Shown here piece by piece: positions 26,818-35,371 of a stretch of DNA of 64,000 nt. Both the position numbers and the translations under genes were made by a program. Position 1 is the stretch's first letter. Every line of letters starts with the position of its first letter. The stretch is taken from positions 124,001 to 188,000 of the forward strand of contig NZ_JAGSYG010000003.1 in assembly GCF_025685655.1 (NCBI RefSeq), in the 5' to 3' direction. Below the pieces are notes generated by a model. The model was not told the origin of the DNA, ran no database searches, and saw nothing but the letters and a program-made list of their open reading frames with translations. The stretch comes from Acidicapsa ligni (GTDB taxonomy: Bacteria > Acidobacteriota > Terriglobia > Terriglobales > Acidobacteriaceae).

Positions 26818-28113
26818 ATGCCTTCTAAGCTGCATACCAGCGGTATACTGACCGTTTTGTTTTTTGTGTCGTGCATCATTACTCCAGCTCAGGCTCCGTC
26901 TGCCAAGATAAATGCAAAGCCTTTCTACCTGCATGATGGCGACACCGTTGTCTTCTACGGTGACAGCATCACCGAGCAGCGCTATTACACCTACTGGATT
27001 GAGTTCTATACGGCCACTCGCTTTCCCCACATGCAGGTTCAATTCTTCAATGCCGGATACGGTGGTGACCGTGTAACCGGCGGCGGGGGCGGCCCTGTTG
27101 ATGAGCGCCTGGCCCGCGATGTCTTCCCGCACAAGCCAACCGTAGTCACCATCATGCTCGGTATGAACGATGGCGGTTATCAGCCATTGAACGCTTCAAT
27201 TGAAAACGACTATACAAAGGGCTACGAGCACATCCTCACCTCTATCCAGCAGACACTGCCCACTACGCGCATCTCTCTGTTTGGACCATCCCCGTATGAC
27301 GAAATAACCCGACGAACAAAGATCCTTGGTGGCTACAATCCAACGCTCGTACGATTCTCTGAATTAGATAAAGGACTAGCCGCGAAATACCACGCCACCT
27401 ATATTGACCTCAACGCTCCATTTGTAAAGGCGCTCAAGCGCGGCACTGCAATAAATCCGCTCGCGATCGAACTGTTGCTCCCCGACAAAATTCATCCGGA
27501 GCAACTAGCGCATTGGTTCATGGCTCTCCCAGTACTCAAAGGCTGGAACGCACCTTCAATAGTTTCGTCGCTTATTATCGATGCGGATAAAGCAACCATC
27601 ATCGAGCAAACCAATACTCACATCGCAGATCTTCATAAGAGTGACTTGGGCCTTACTTGGACAGCGCTCGACGACGCGCTTCCACTTCCTCTGGACGACA
27701 CAAATCCTGCCCAACATTTTCTCCGCCAACTGATTGATATTGAAGAGCAGTTGAATCAACAGCCTCTCCAGATACATAAACTGAAGGCCGGTCTTTATCA
27801 ACTGATGATCGACGGTAAGCCAACCGCAAAGATCACGGCTCAGGAGTTTGAAAAGGGAATCAACCTCGCCGACCTCGATACGCCAATGCGAGGGCAGTCC
27901 AACGCTGTTGGGTGGACTATCCGCGATCGCGACAGTACTCATTATGTTCGCTCGAGAATGCTCGTGAGTCAGATGAAGACCGGCATTTCAGAAGAGCAAG
28001 GCGTGAGAGATCTGATCGACTTCGAGCAGGTACAACAGAAAATGATCTACGAGCTCGCGCAACCAAAACCTCACACCTTTCAGGTATTACCAATCGAAGG
28101 CGCAACTAAATGA
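26818..28113 (+). CDS. Exported SGNH/GDSL-family hydrolase
   Basis: About 431 residues from the ATG at 26818, preceded by GAGAG. A signal peptide (MPSKLHTSGILTVLFFVSC) is followed by an SGNH domain: block I FYGDSITEQ with the catalytic serine, block II NAGYGGDRV, block III LGMNDGGY and block V DKIHPEQLAH with the Asp/His pair. Enzymes of this type deacetylate pectin, rhamnogalacturonan or xylan. Residues after about 240 form a second region rich in helix with no clear family. Its stop overlaps the start of the GH105 gene (ATGA, 28110-28113), so the two are coupled, which supports pectin-type substrates. Confidence 0.9.
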   Translation: MPSKLHTSGILTVLFFVSCIITPAQAPSAKINAKPFYLHDGDTVVFYGDSITEQRYYTYWIEFYTATRFPHMQVQFFNAGYGGDRVTGGGGGPVDERLARDVFPHKPTVVTIMLGMNDGGYQPLNASIENDYTKGYEHILTSIQQTLPTTRISLFGPSPYDEITRRTKILGGYNPTLVRFSELDKGLAAKYHATYIDLNAPFVKALKRGTAINPLAIELLLPDKIHPEQLAHWFMALPVLKGWNAPSIVSSLIIDADKATIIEQTNTHIADLHKSDLGLTWTALDDALPLPLDDTNPAQHFLRQLIDIEEQLNQQPLQIHKLKAGLYQLMIDGKPTAKITAQEFEKGINLADLDTPMRGQSNAVGWTIRDRDSTHYVRSRMLVSQMKTGISEEQGVRDLIDFEQVQQKMIYELAQPKPHTFQVLPIEGATK

Positions 28114-29318
28114 CAGTTCTATTTCATGGTTACTTAACTGGGCCCATTGCCCATCTTCATCGCAAAATCAAGCCTTATAGTCTGCTGATATTTCTATTGA
28201 CGGCAAGCATGGCGATTGGCTCTGGCACAGCTTTTGCAATGCAACGAGATGTGCTGCCCGGCCTCGGCGACTCGCCCTCAGAGTCAATCGCAGGGCCATT
28301 GGCCCACGATCTATCCCCTGCGTTGAAGAAGAAGGATGTAGCCCACGCACTTCGCAAAGTAGCTGACTGGCAACTTAGTCGTGTCCAGGATCACTATAGT
28401 CAGGATTGGACTTTCGCCGCGCTGTACGCTGGTTTTGTAGCTGTTCCACCTACAGTTCATGGCAATGCATATCAGCACGCAATGATAACCATGAGCAAGC
28501 AATTCGATTGGAAATTAGGTTCACGTTCAGAACATGCCGACGATCATGCGGTTGGGCAAACGTATCTCGCGTTATATGAAAAGCACCATGATCCAGCTAT
28601 GATCGCGCCAACACGCGCAACCATGGATGCACTCATCCTGCACGTGGACGACCCGCAGCAACCCTTGTGGTGGTGGTGCGATGCGTTGTTCATGGCTCCC
28701 CCTGTACTCGCGAATCTATCGAAAACAACTGGCGATAAGAAGTACATCGACTTCATGGATCGCGAGTGGTGGATCACCTCGAAGCTCCTCTACGACCCGC
28801 AAGAACATCTCTACTCTCGCGATGCAACGTTCCTCGATAAGAAAGAGAAGAACGGAACAAAAGTCTTCTGGTCGCGCGGCAATGGATGGGTAATGGCCGG
28901 CCTGGTTCGCGTACTTGAAGCAATGCCCAAAGACTATCCATCGCGACAACAATATGTGATCCAGCTACAAGAAATGGCTGCATCCATCGCAGCACTTCAA
29001 GGCAAAGATGGACTCTGGCGTCCTGGCCTGCTTGATGCAGACGCGTATCAACTTCCCGAGCTCTCGGGTTCAGCGTTTTACACGTATGCTCTGGCGTATG
29101 GTGTGCGTACAGGAATCCTCGATAGAAAGCGCTATCTTCCTGTAGTAGAAAAGGCGTGGGCTGGCCTTCTTGCACACGTATATCAGGATGGAAGGCTAGG
29201 TTGCATCCAACCTATCGGCGCTGCTCCCGGTGATTTTACCGCTAGCTCAAGCTATGTATTTGGAGTAGGCGCATTTCTGCTTGCAGGCTCCGAAGTCTAC
29301 GAACTTTCGCCGAAGTAA
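28110..29318 (+). CDS. GH105-type unsaturated glucuronyl/rhamnogalacturonyl hydrolase, exported
   Basis: 402 residues with an N-terminal hydrophobic signal (about 23-42, YSLLIFLLTASMAIGSG). The body is an alpha/alpha barrel of the GH88/GH105 kind: DWTFAALYAGF, HADDHAVGQTYLALYE, WWWCDALFMAPPVL (with the aspartate equivalent to the catalytic acid), WSRGNGWVMAGLVRVL and SGSAFYTYALAYGV. These enzymes remove the unsaturated uronic acid left by lyases, yielding products that isomerise and enter the KduI pathway. It lies between the SGNH esterase and a DUF4861 protein and shares a start/stop overlap with the esterase gene. Confidence 0.92.
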   Translation: MTVLFHGYLTGPIAHLHRKIKPYSLLIFLLTASMAIGSGTAFAMQRDVLPGLGDSPSESIAGPLAHDLSPALKKKDVAHALRKVADWQLSRVQDHYSQDWTFAALYAGFVAVPPTVHGNAYQHAMITMSKQFDWKLGSRSEHADDHAVGQTYLALYEKHHDPAMIAPTRATMDALILHVDDPQQPLWWWCDALFMAPPVLANLSKTTGDKKYIDFMDREWWITSKLLYDPQEHLYSRDATFLDKKEKNGTKVFWSRGNGWVMAGLVRVLEAMPKDYPSRQQYVIQLQEMAASIAALQGKDGLWRPGLLDADAYQLPELSGSAFYTYALAYGVRTGILDRKRYLPVVEKAWAGLLAHVYQDGRLGCIQPIGAAPGDFTASSSYVFGVGAFLLAGSEVYELSPK

Positions 29319-29333
29319 GGATGGAAAATCCCC

Positions 29334-30530
29334 ATGTCAATTTCAAGCATGCGCTCATGCATAGCAGCTTCCATGATGACTATCTCTATGCTTGCAGGCG
29401 TGAATGCGTCGTATGCCCAGCAACTCGTTCTCACCAATCTGCTGCATGAAACACGAACGACAGAGGTGATCCAACTTCCGCTTGCCGATGTTCGTAAACG
29501 AGTCCCAAACATAGAGCACATGATCGCCGAGAACGCTCGCACTCACGAGAGGCTGCCAACTCAGATTTACCCCAATGCCGATGGAGTCAAACCAGAGACA
29601 CTACTCATCGCAGTTCAGCTTTCAAAGGGCGAAACGCTGACGCTGGACTTTGTCCCAGCCGACCATGAGCCGTCAGCCAACCCTCTTGTCTATGGACGCG
29701 AAGCGCTCGAACGCAAAGATGATTTCGCATGGGAAAATCAATACACAACCTATCGCGTCTACGGCCCCGCACTTGAAGCAACAGGCGAGATCACGTCCGG
29801 CATAGATGTTTGGTCAAAGCGTGTTCCTAATCTCGTTATCGATAGTTTTTATAAGCGCGATGCCGAGGGCTCACGCACGCATAATCCGTCTCTCTCCTAT
29901 CACAAAGACGATGGTGTCGGATTGGATTCGTATCTCGTCGGCCCGTCCCGTGGATGTGGCGGCACTGGCATTTTGAGCGATGGTAAGCTATGGGTATCGA
30001 ATAACTACACGCACTTACGCATGCTATCCAGCGGGCCGGTACGCTTTGCATTTGAGCTGACGTATGCTCCCTGGATAGCAAACGGAGTTGAGGTCACCGA
30101 AACCAAGCGCATCACTCTCGATGCTGGCACACATCTCAATAAAATCGACTCCACATTCACCTTCAATGGTGTGTCTGACATTGACGCAGCAGGCGGATTG
30201 GCTGTCCATGCCGGGGCAGCGTTTGAGCAACTTGCCGACGGAAATATTTTGTCCGTGTGGGACACACCACAAGACCCCACCGCAGATAGAATTGCGACTG
30301 GTCTCGTTGTGATTCCAGGGCAGCACACCACCGCATCGCAGTTGAGCGGCAACGCGCTGATCTCCATGCATCTGCACTCCGGCGAAACATTGAGCTATCT
30401 CGCAGGATCTGGCTGGTCCAAGGCCGACATGCCGACACAGCAAGCATGGAACATCTATCTGCAACAGACACTCACGCAGCTACAGCATCCAGTTGTAATT
30501 CGCTGGACCAAAGACAAGAAGCATCCGTAG
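29334..30530 (+). CDS. DUF4861-family exported protein
   Basis: 398 residues with a signal peptide (MRSCIAASMMTISMLAGVNASYAQ). The remainder is beta-rich and matches the DUF4861 family, with ALERKDDFAWENQYTTYRVYGPAL, VDVWSKRV-like GIDVWSKRVPNLVID, a SYHKDDGVGLDSYLVGPSRG block and CGGTGILSDGKLW. This family is found beside GH105 and KduI genes in uronate-degradation loci; its activity is not established to my knowledge, though the fold resembles sugar-binding galactose-mutarotase-like sandwiches. It starts 15 bp after GH105 and ends 7 bp before kduI. Confidence 0.85.
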   Translation: MSISSMRSCIAASMMTISMLAGVNASYAQQLVLTNLLHETRTTEVIQLPLADVRKRVPNIEHMIAENARTHERLPTQIYPNADGVKPETLLIAVQLSKGETLTLDFVPADHEPSANPLVYGREALERKDDFAWENQYTTYRVYGPALEATGEITSGIDVWSKRVPNLVIDSFYKRDAEGSRTHNPSLSYHKDDGVGLDSYLVGPSRGCGGTGILSDGKLWVSNNYTHLRMLSSGPVRFAFELTYAPWIANGVEVTETKRITLDAGTHLNKIDSTFTFNGVSDIDAAGGLAVHAGAAFEQLADGNILSVWDTPQDPTADRIATGLVVIPGQHTTASQLSGNALISMHLHSGETLSYLAGSGWSKADMPTQQAWNIYLQQTLTQLQHPVVIRWTKDKKHP

Positions 30531-30537
30531 GAGCACT

Positions 30538-31368
30538 ATGAAGTTTCTCGAAATGCCAGACTCAGTCCGCTACACACGCATGAATACAGAGGAATTGCGT
30601 AGCTCCTTCCTCATCGAATCGCTGTTCACCAAAGACGCAGTGGAACTGATCTATGTCGATCTCGACCGCACTGTCATTGGCTCCGCAGTTCCAGCAACCG
30701 GAGCGCTCACACTTCCCTGTCCCAATGAACTGCGCGCGACATCTTTCCTTGAAAGAAGGGAACTAGGCGTTCTCAACATCGGAGGCCCAGGCACAATCGA
30801 AGTCGATGGCGAAGCATTTACTCTCGACAAGCTGGATGCTCTCTATATCAGCAGAGGCAATGCATCCATAACCTTTCGTAGCACCGAAGCCTCTACGCCA
30901 GCAGAGTTTTATCTGCTCAGCTATCCTGCTCACGCGACATATCCAACTACCCTCATTCGCAAAGCAGAACAGATCGCAACGACACTCGGATCGCAGGAGA
31001 CAGCAAACCTTCGCCATATTTCCAGACTCATTCATCTTGAAGGAACACGCAGTTGCCAACTCGTCATGGGTGTAACCGAACTTGAGTCAGGCAGCGTATG
31101 GAACACCATGCCTCCACATACCCACATGCGCCGCTCAGAGGTCTATCTCTACTTCGACATACCAGCATCGGATCGCATCATTCATCTCATTGGTCCGCCG
31201 CAGGAGACGCGTCATCTCGTTATCGCGAATAAGCAAGTCGTAGTCTCACCGGGCTGGTCTATTCATGCAGGCGTTGGCACGCGCAATTACAAGTTCTGCT
31301 GGGGCATGGGTGGCGAAAACCAAGTCTATTCCGACATGGACCCAGCACCCATTACAGATCTGCGCTAA
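30538..31368 (+). CDS. kduI: 5-dehydro-4-deoxy-D-glucuronate isomerase
   Basis: Cytoplasmic zinc cupin isomerase that converts 5-keto-4-deoxyuronate to 2,5-diketo-3-deoxygluconate during pectin/uronate degradation. 276 residues, normal length. The metal site is visible in MPPHTHMRRSEVYLYFD (His-X-His and Glu), and the downstream SPGWSIHAGVGTRNYKFCWGM holds the last histidine. The N-terminal MKFLEMPDSVRYTRMNTEELR is typical of KduI. It is the last gene of the cluster; kduD, kdgK and kdgA are not in this window. It ends one base before a convergent gene. Confidence 0.95.
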   Translation: MKFLEMPDSVRYTRMNTEELRSSFLIESLFTKDAVELIYVDLDRTVIGSAVPATGALTLPCPNELRATSFLERRELGVLNIGGPGTIEVDGEAFTLDKLDALYISRGNASITFRSTEASTPAEFYLLSYPAHATYPTTLIRKAEQIATTLGSQETANLRHISRLIHLEGTRSCQLVMGVTELESGSVWNTMPPHTHMRRSEVYLYFDIPASDRIIHLIGPPQETRHLVIANKQVVVSPGWSIHAGVGTRNYKFCWGMGGENQVYSDMDPAPITDLR

Positions 31369-31369
31369 A

Positions 31370-31801
31370 TTAGCGGCGCGTATAATTCAATGCCCATGCA
31401 ATAAGAGGCAACTGTAGCGGCAATCGCACCCAGATTACCCACAGCGGAATCTGCGGAAAGTTCTCCGGATGTATGCACATGTTGATGTGTACCGGAGACA
31501 CCGCGATCAACAGCGCCACGATACCCCATGCAGCAAAAGCGCGCGTTCTCGGAAAGACAAGCCCATCCGGCATCAACACGCCAATGCCTCCAAGAATCTC
31601 CGCCGCACCGCTGATATAAATCATCATTCCAGGCCACGGAATATATGGAGGCATGATCGGCAGATAAGCCTGCAGATTGCGAAAGTGATTCAATCCCGAT
31701 ACAACATAAAACAGTCCCATCACCACGAGACCAACATAATAGCCTCGCGAATGCACTGTGATTTCCATTTGCATCGATCTTGTTCTGCTTAGAGCCATCA
31801 T
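31370..31801 (-). CDS. DoxX-like integral membrane protein
   Basis: 143 residues with four membrane segments (about 20-38, 56-78, 87-104 and 116-135). The early GLVVMGLFYVVSGLNHF and later YISGAAEILGGIGVLMP match the DoxX/DoxX-like family, small proteins of uncertain role sometimes linked to redox and thiol stress. A start 9 codons further in (MQMEITVHSRG) is possible. It stands alone on this strand between convergent kduI and divergent MATE genes. Confidence 0.85.
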   Translation of the reverse strand: MMALSRTRSMQMEITVHSRGYYVGLVVMGLFYVVSGLNHFRNLQAYLPIMPPYIPWPGMMIYISGAAEILGGIGVLMPDGLVFPRTRAFAAWGIVALLIAVSPVHINMCIHPENFPQIPLWVIWVRLPLQLPLIAWALNYTRR

Positions 31802-31888
31802 GCAGGCAAGTCTCTCATGATTTGTGACAGATGCGTTATCGTCGCTAAGCTCCTTCCTCTATCCCATCAAACCCTTTAAACTGACAGG

Positions 31889-33256
31889 ATGAACGAGATG
31901 CCACGCGCACATTGGAAGGGTGAACTCGCAGCACTCGTGCGCCTCGCCGTTCCCGTCGTTCTAAGCGAACTAGGCTGGATGGCACAGGGCGTCGTCGATA
32001 CGATCATGGTCGGTAGACTCGGTCCAGTCTCCATCGGCGCTGTGGCACTCGGCAACGCGCTCTTCTACACTCCATCGCTCTTCGGCATCGGTCTGTTGCT
32101 CGGTCTGGATACAGTAGTTGCGCAGGCTTACGGCCGCAAGGACTACGACGATTGTCATCGCTGGCTTGCGCAAGGCATCTATCTGGCCATCGCCATCACG
32201 CCAGTTCTCATGATTCTCGTAGCCGCGGCAAGCTTCGGCTTCGGCCGCGTCGGCATCACAGCGGAAGTAGCAACGCCTGCAGCCGCCTACCTTCGCATAC
32301 TCAATTGGAGCATCCTGCCGCTCCTCATCTACGGTGCATCACGTCGTTACCTGCAAGGCGTCGGCCAGGTCAAAGTCATTACGCTCACCTACGTGGCAGC
32401 AAACCTCATCAACTGGGGAGGGAACTGGGTGCTCATCTACGGACACTTCGGCCTACCCGCCATGGGGGTTCGCGGTTCAGCTCTCTCTACTGTGATCGCC
32501 CGCATCCTGATGGCCGTCTCGATGCTAGGCTTCGCCTGGCGCTACGAACGCAAGCGCGGCCATCCGCTCTTCAAGCATTGGGCTGGACCGCAGCTCGATC
32601 GCATCAAGGAACTCATCCGTCTCGGGCTACCGGCCGCCGGGCAGATCACGCTCGAAGTCGGCGCATGGAACGCCGCAACGCTCTCCGCCGGATGGCTCTC
32701 GCCCATCGCACTGGCCACACATCAGATCGCCATCAACTACGCCAGCGTCACCTACATGGTGCCACTCGGAGTCTCCGCAGCCGCAGCCGTCAGCGTTGGC
32801 CATGCCGTAGGAGCCGGAGACAAAGCCCGTGCCCGTCGAGCCGGTTGGCTTGCGCTCGGCCTCGGCACCAGCTTCATGATCATCGCCGGAATCGTCTTCT
32901 TCATCATCCCCAGGCCATTGATCGAACTGTACACGCACGACCCCGCAGTTCTCGCCGTTGGCCCAAGCCTGCTTTGGATCGCTGCCGCCTTCCAGATCTT
33001 CGATGGCGTTCAAACCGTCTGCACCGGAGCACTTCGCGGCCTCGGCGAAACCAGTGCTCCAATGATCGCCAACTTCATCGGATACTGGATCCTCGGCCTG
33101 CCGCTCGGGCTCATTCTTTGCTTCGTGCTCAAGTGGGGCATCTACGGCATGTGGATCGGTCTCACGCTAGCTCTGATCGTCATCTCGAGCATTCTGCTGC
33201 TCCGCTGGCACCGGGATTCTGAAAAGCTGTGTGCGCAGGCTTCGTTGCAAACTTAA
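31889..33256 (+). CDS. MATE-family multidrug/metabolite exporter
   Basis: 455 residues with 12 predicted membrane helices in two similar halves. Family motifs are visible: LGWMAQGVVDTIMVGRLGPVSIGAVALGN in the first half, LGLDTVVAQAYGRKDYDD, and GLPAAGQITLEVGAWNAATL plus AVSVGHAVGAGDKARARRAG in the second. Exports cationic drugs or metabolites using an ion gradient; substrate unknown. It ends by overlapping the stop of the convergent DinB gene. Confidence 0.94.
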   Translation: MNEMPRAHWKGELAALVRLAVPVVLSELGWMAQGVVDTIMVGRLGPVSIGAVALGNALFYTPSLFGIGLLLGLDTVVAQAYGRKDYDDCHRWLAQGIYLAIAITPVLMILVAAASFGFGRVGITAEVATPAAAYLRILNWSILPLLIYGASRRYLQGVGQVKVITLTYVAANLINWGGNWVLIYGHFGLPAMGVRGSALSTVIARILMAVSMLGFAWRYERKRGHPLFKHWAGPQLDRIKELIRLGLPAAGQITLEVGAWNAATLSAGWLSPIALATHQIAINYASVTYMVPLGVSAAAAVSVGHAVGAGDKARARRAGWLALGLGTSFMIIAGIVFFIIPRPLIELYTHDPAVLAVGPSLLWIAAAFQIFDGVQTVCTGALRGLGETSAPMIANFIGYWILGLPLGLILCFVLKWGIYGMWIGLTLALIVISSILLLRWHRDSEKLCAQASLQT

Positions 33257-33801
33257 CGTTGGCTGACTTCGCCTCGAGCAACCTTTTGATTGAACACTTC
33301 TGACTGTCCACGGGGAACGCTCAGCGTCTGCCAACTCGCATGCTGAAGATGTTTCGCCAGAAAAACAATCTGTCCGCAGTGATAACTGTAGTGAGCCATC
33401 TGCCGATTGATGGCCTGCATCACAGAATGGGCCTCGCCGCGAATCATAACCTGCTGCACAAGATCAGCTTCCGTTAGTTCTTTGAGCGCTCCAAATAACG
33501 TAGCCCAGCCCACTTCCCAACATTCCAGAAGGGAATCGCGATTTCCCGGCGGTTCGCAGAACTCAGCATCCCGATTGCGCCACGGCTTCTCCCCATCAGT
33601 TGCAAGCAGATCACTCCAGCGCGATTGCATATTGCCGGACATGTGCTTGACCACAATTGCAATCGAATTCATCTCGGGATCGAGCGTAATGTAAAGCTGC
33701 TCGTCCGTCAGTTGCGCCATCGCATCGTCAGTCAGCTTTTTATAGTGGTAAAAGAGTCCAATGGAGTCTTCCAAGTATGAAGTCGTAAATTTAAGCGCCA
33801 T
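33253..33801 (-). CDS. DinB/DUF1572-family protein
   Basis: About 182 residues from the ATG at 33801, preceded by GGTGGG. A four-helix DinB-like fold is indicated by the characteristic histidines: the first in VKHMSGNMQSRWSDL, the second and third in INRQMAHYSYHCGQIVFLAKH. The family includes metal-dependent thiol-transferases such as bacillithiol transferases; the function of this member is unknown. The frame is open further upstream, but the extra sequence is not protein-like and overlaps the aldo/keto reductase region. It stands between the MATE gene and the reductase. Confidence 0.88.
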   Translation of the reverse strand: MALKFTTSYLEDSIGLFYHYKKLTDDAMAQLTDEQLYITLDPEMNSIAIVVKHMSGNMQSRWSDLLATDGEKPWRNRDAEFCEPPGNRDSLLECWEVGWATLFGALKELTEADLVQQVMIRGEAHSVMQAINRQMAHYSYHCGQIVFLAKHLQHASWQTLSVPRGQSEVFNQKVARGEVSQR

Positions 33802-33908
33802 ATTCCCACCTTTAGTCTTAAAAGAGAACTCTACTCCGTCAGGAAGATGGCATGCAAAAACGGAGCCGCTATCAGCGACTCCGTTGCATTGCAACCCCCA
33901 AAGATTTG

Positions 33909-34763
33909 TTAGCTCTTCGCAGCAGCCTCGATCTCGGCCCACTCCGAATCGTTCAACTTCACATCCACGGACTTCACATTCTCCTCCAGATGCTTCACGG
34001 AAGAGGTGCCTGGGATAGGAAGAATTACAGGCGAATGTTGCAAAAGCCAGGCAATCGAAAGCTGGCTTAACGTGGCCCCATGCTTCTTGGCTGCTTCGTC
34101 CAACACTCCACCAGGCTGTGCCAGCTTGCCGGCCGCGACAGGGAACCACGGGATGAACGCGATGCCATGCTTCTCGCAATACTCCAGAACATCCTCATGT
34201 TCGCGGTCGCTCAGGTTGTACTTATTCTGGACGCTCACAATCTCGACAACCTTGCGTGCCTGCTCAATCTCCGAAACCTTGACCTCGCTCAATCCAATGT
34301 GCCGGATCTTGCCTTCCTTCTGCAGCTTTTTTGCTGCCCCGAGAGACTCCTCAACTGGGGTCTTTGGATCGATTCGATGCAACTGCCAAAGATCGATCGT
34401 CTCAAGCTTGAGAATGCGCAAGCTCAACTCGGCCTGCTGAATCAGATACTCAGCACGCCCAACGGGAGCCCATGCATTCGGTCCCTGGCGTGTCAGCCCA
34501 GCCTTCGTTGCCACCACAACGCCTTTAGCGTACGGCGCCAGCGCTTCGCCAATCAACCGTTCACTTACTGCCGGACCGTAGGAATCTGCCGTATCGATAA
34601 AGTTAACGCCCAACTCAACCGCACGCTTCAACACCTGCTTCGAATTTTCAGCATCCTTCGGCTCACCCCAAATTCCGTCGCCGACAATGCGCATGGCACC
34701 AAACCCAAGACGGTTAATCTCAAGATCGCCGCCCAATTTAAACGTCTTAATAAAATCACTCAT
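33909..34763 (-). CDS. Aldo/keto reductase
   Basis: 284-residue TIM-barrel NADPH-dependent oxidoreductase. The catalytic tetrad is visible: Asp and Tyr in NFIDTADSYGPAV, Lys in VVATKAGL and His in WQLHRIDPK. The N-terminal RLGFGAMRIVGDGIWG and the C-terminal PIPGTSSVKHLEENV are family hallmarks. It probably reduces small aldehydes or ketones. Upstream is a long AT-rich gap with a nested palindrome (34814-34860), a likely control site. Confidence 0.93.
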   Translation of the reverse strand: MSDFIKTFKLGGDLEINRLGFGAMRIVGDGIWGEPKDAENSKQVLKRAVELGVNFIDTADSYGPAVSERLIGEALAPYAKGVVVATKAGLTRQGPNAWAPVGRAEYLIQQAELSLRILKLETIDLWQLHRIDPKTPVEESLGAAKKLQKEGKIRHIGLSEVKVSEIEQARKVVEIVSVQNKYNLSDREHEDVLEYCEKHGIAFIPWFPVAAGKLAQPGGVLDEAAKKHGATLSQLSIAWLLQHSPVILPIPGTSSVKHLEENVKSVDVKLNDSEWAEIEAAAKS

Positions 34764-34813
34764 ATTGTTCTAGATGCCAACCTCGATGCAAAGGTTCGTG
34801 GCAATCAATCGTT

Positions 34814-34860
34814 ATGATCGAATTCAATTCAATTGTAATAATTCAACAATTATCGATCAT
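34814..34860. promoter_or_regulatory. Nested palindrome upstream of the aldo/keto reductase
   Basis: Outer arms ATGATCGA (34814-34821) and TCGATCAT (34853-34860) are perfectly complementary; inside them lie AATTGT (34831-34836) and ACAATT (34846-34851), also perfect. The nested symmetry about one centre suggests a dimeric regulator site for the reductase promoter, about 50 bp before its start. Confidence 0.5.
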
Positions 34861-35065
34861 GCCGATTCCAGGTGTTTCTGGAGGCATTGCGCAGATCTAT
34901 GTGATTGATTTTAGAATAGTTATTGGGAAATAAGCCTGAAGCTGTGTGCTAGAGTTTTGCGGGTTTTCTTGCCCATCGAAAGGCAGACAAAAGCAACAGT
35001 TGCCACCTCCTAAAACTGTTAGCGAACCATCTCGATTCGTCGTGCAAGGTGGACTCTTTTAATAA

Positions 35066-35159
35066 GGACCGCGCCGCTCGCTATTGGCATGACAATCCAT
35101 CAGAAAGGGCCAAATCATGTCAGTTTTGCCAAGATTGTCACTTTATCAAAGACTAATCT
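35066..35159 (+). repeat. Duplicated element, copy 1 (upstream of araC)
   Basis: This stretch is clearly similar (by eye about three quarters identical, with two small gaps) to 36427-36522. Both share AATCCATCAGAAA exactly, then CAGTTTT, GCCAAGA and AAGACTA in the same order. This copy lies about 210 bp before the araC start. Likely a shared control site or promoter region. Confidence 0.75.
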
Positions 35160-35371
35160 CAGAAGGTACAGCAACGATTCTGTTTAAACTTGGTTCTGTA
35201 AGCCATAAACACTTGCGTAGTCTCCCGACCTTCGGTACACCCCATTCAACACTCTCCTTGCCACAAAGATGCACCTGTTTCGCCACAGACCGAATCGAAT
35301 AAATAGATAAAATCCGACCCTTCTAAAGTAGAGCCCAAGGTCGCAAAAAAATAGTTAGGAGTCGGGCGCGC

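Larger units (their letters stand above)
34764..35371. other. Long non-coding gap before araC
   Basis: About 610 bp, AT-rich relative to the surroundings. It contains a nested inverted repeat near the reductase start (34814-34860) and the first copy of a duplicated element (35066-35159). A short reading frame at 35117-35302 runs through that element and does not look like protein. I see no convincing gene here. Confidence 0.6.

Noticed and set aside
32152..33222. 356-residue Arg/His-rich frame inside the MATE gene
   Set aside because: Out-of-frame shadow of a clear 12-helix transporter.
33802..34179. Upstream extension of the DinB gene
   Set aside because: The extra 126 residues overlap the aldo/keto reductase and lack protein-like features; a good ribosome-binding site exists at the 33801 ATG.
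35117..35302. Short plus-strand frame (61 residues) in the gap before araC
   Set aside because: It runs through the duplicated control element, has no ribosome-binding site and no protein-like pattern.
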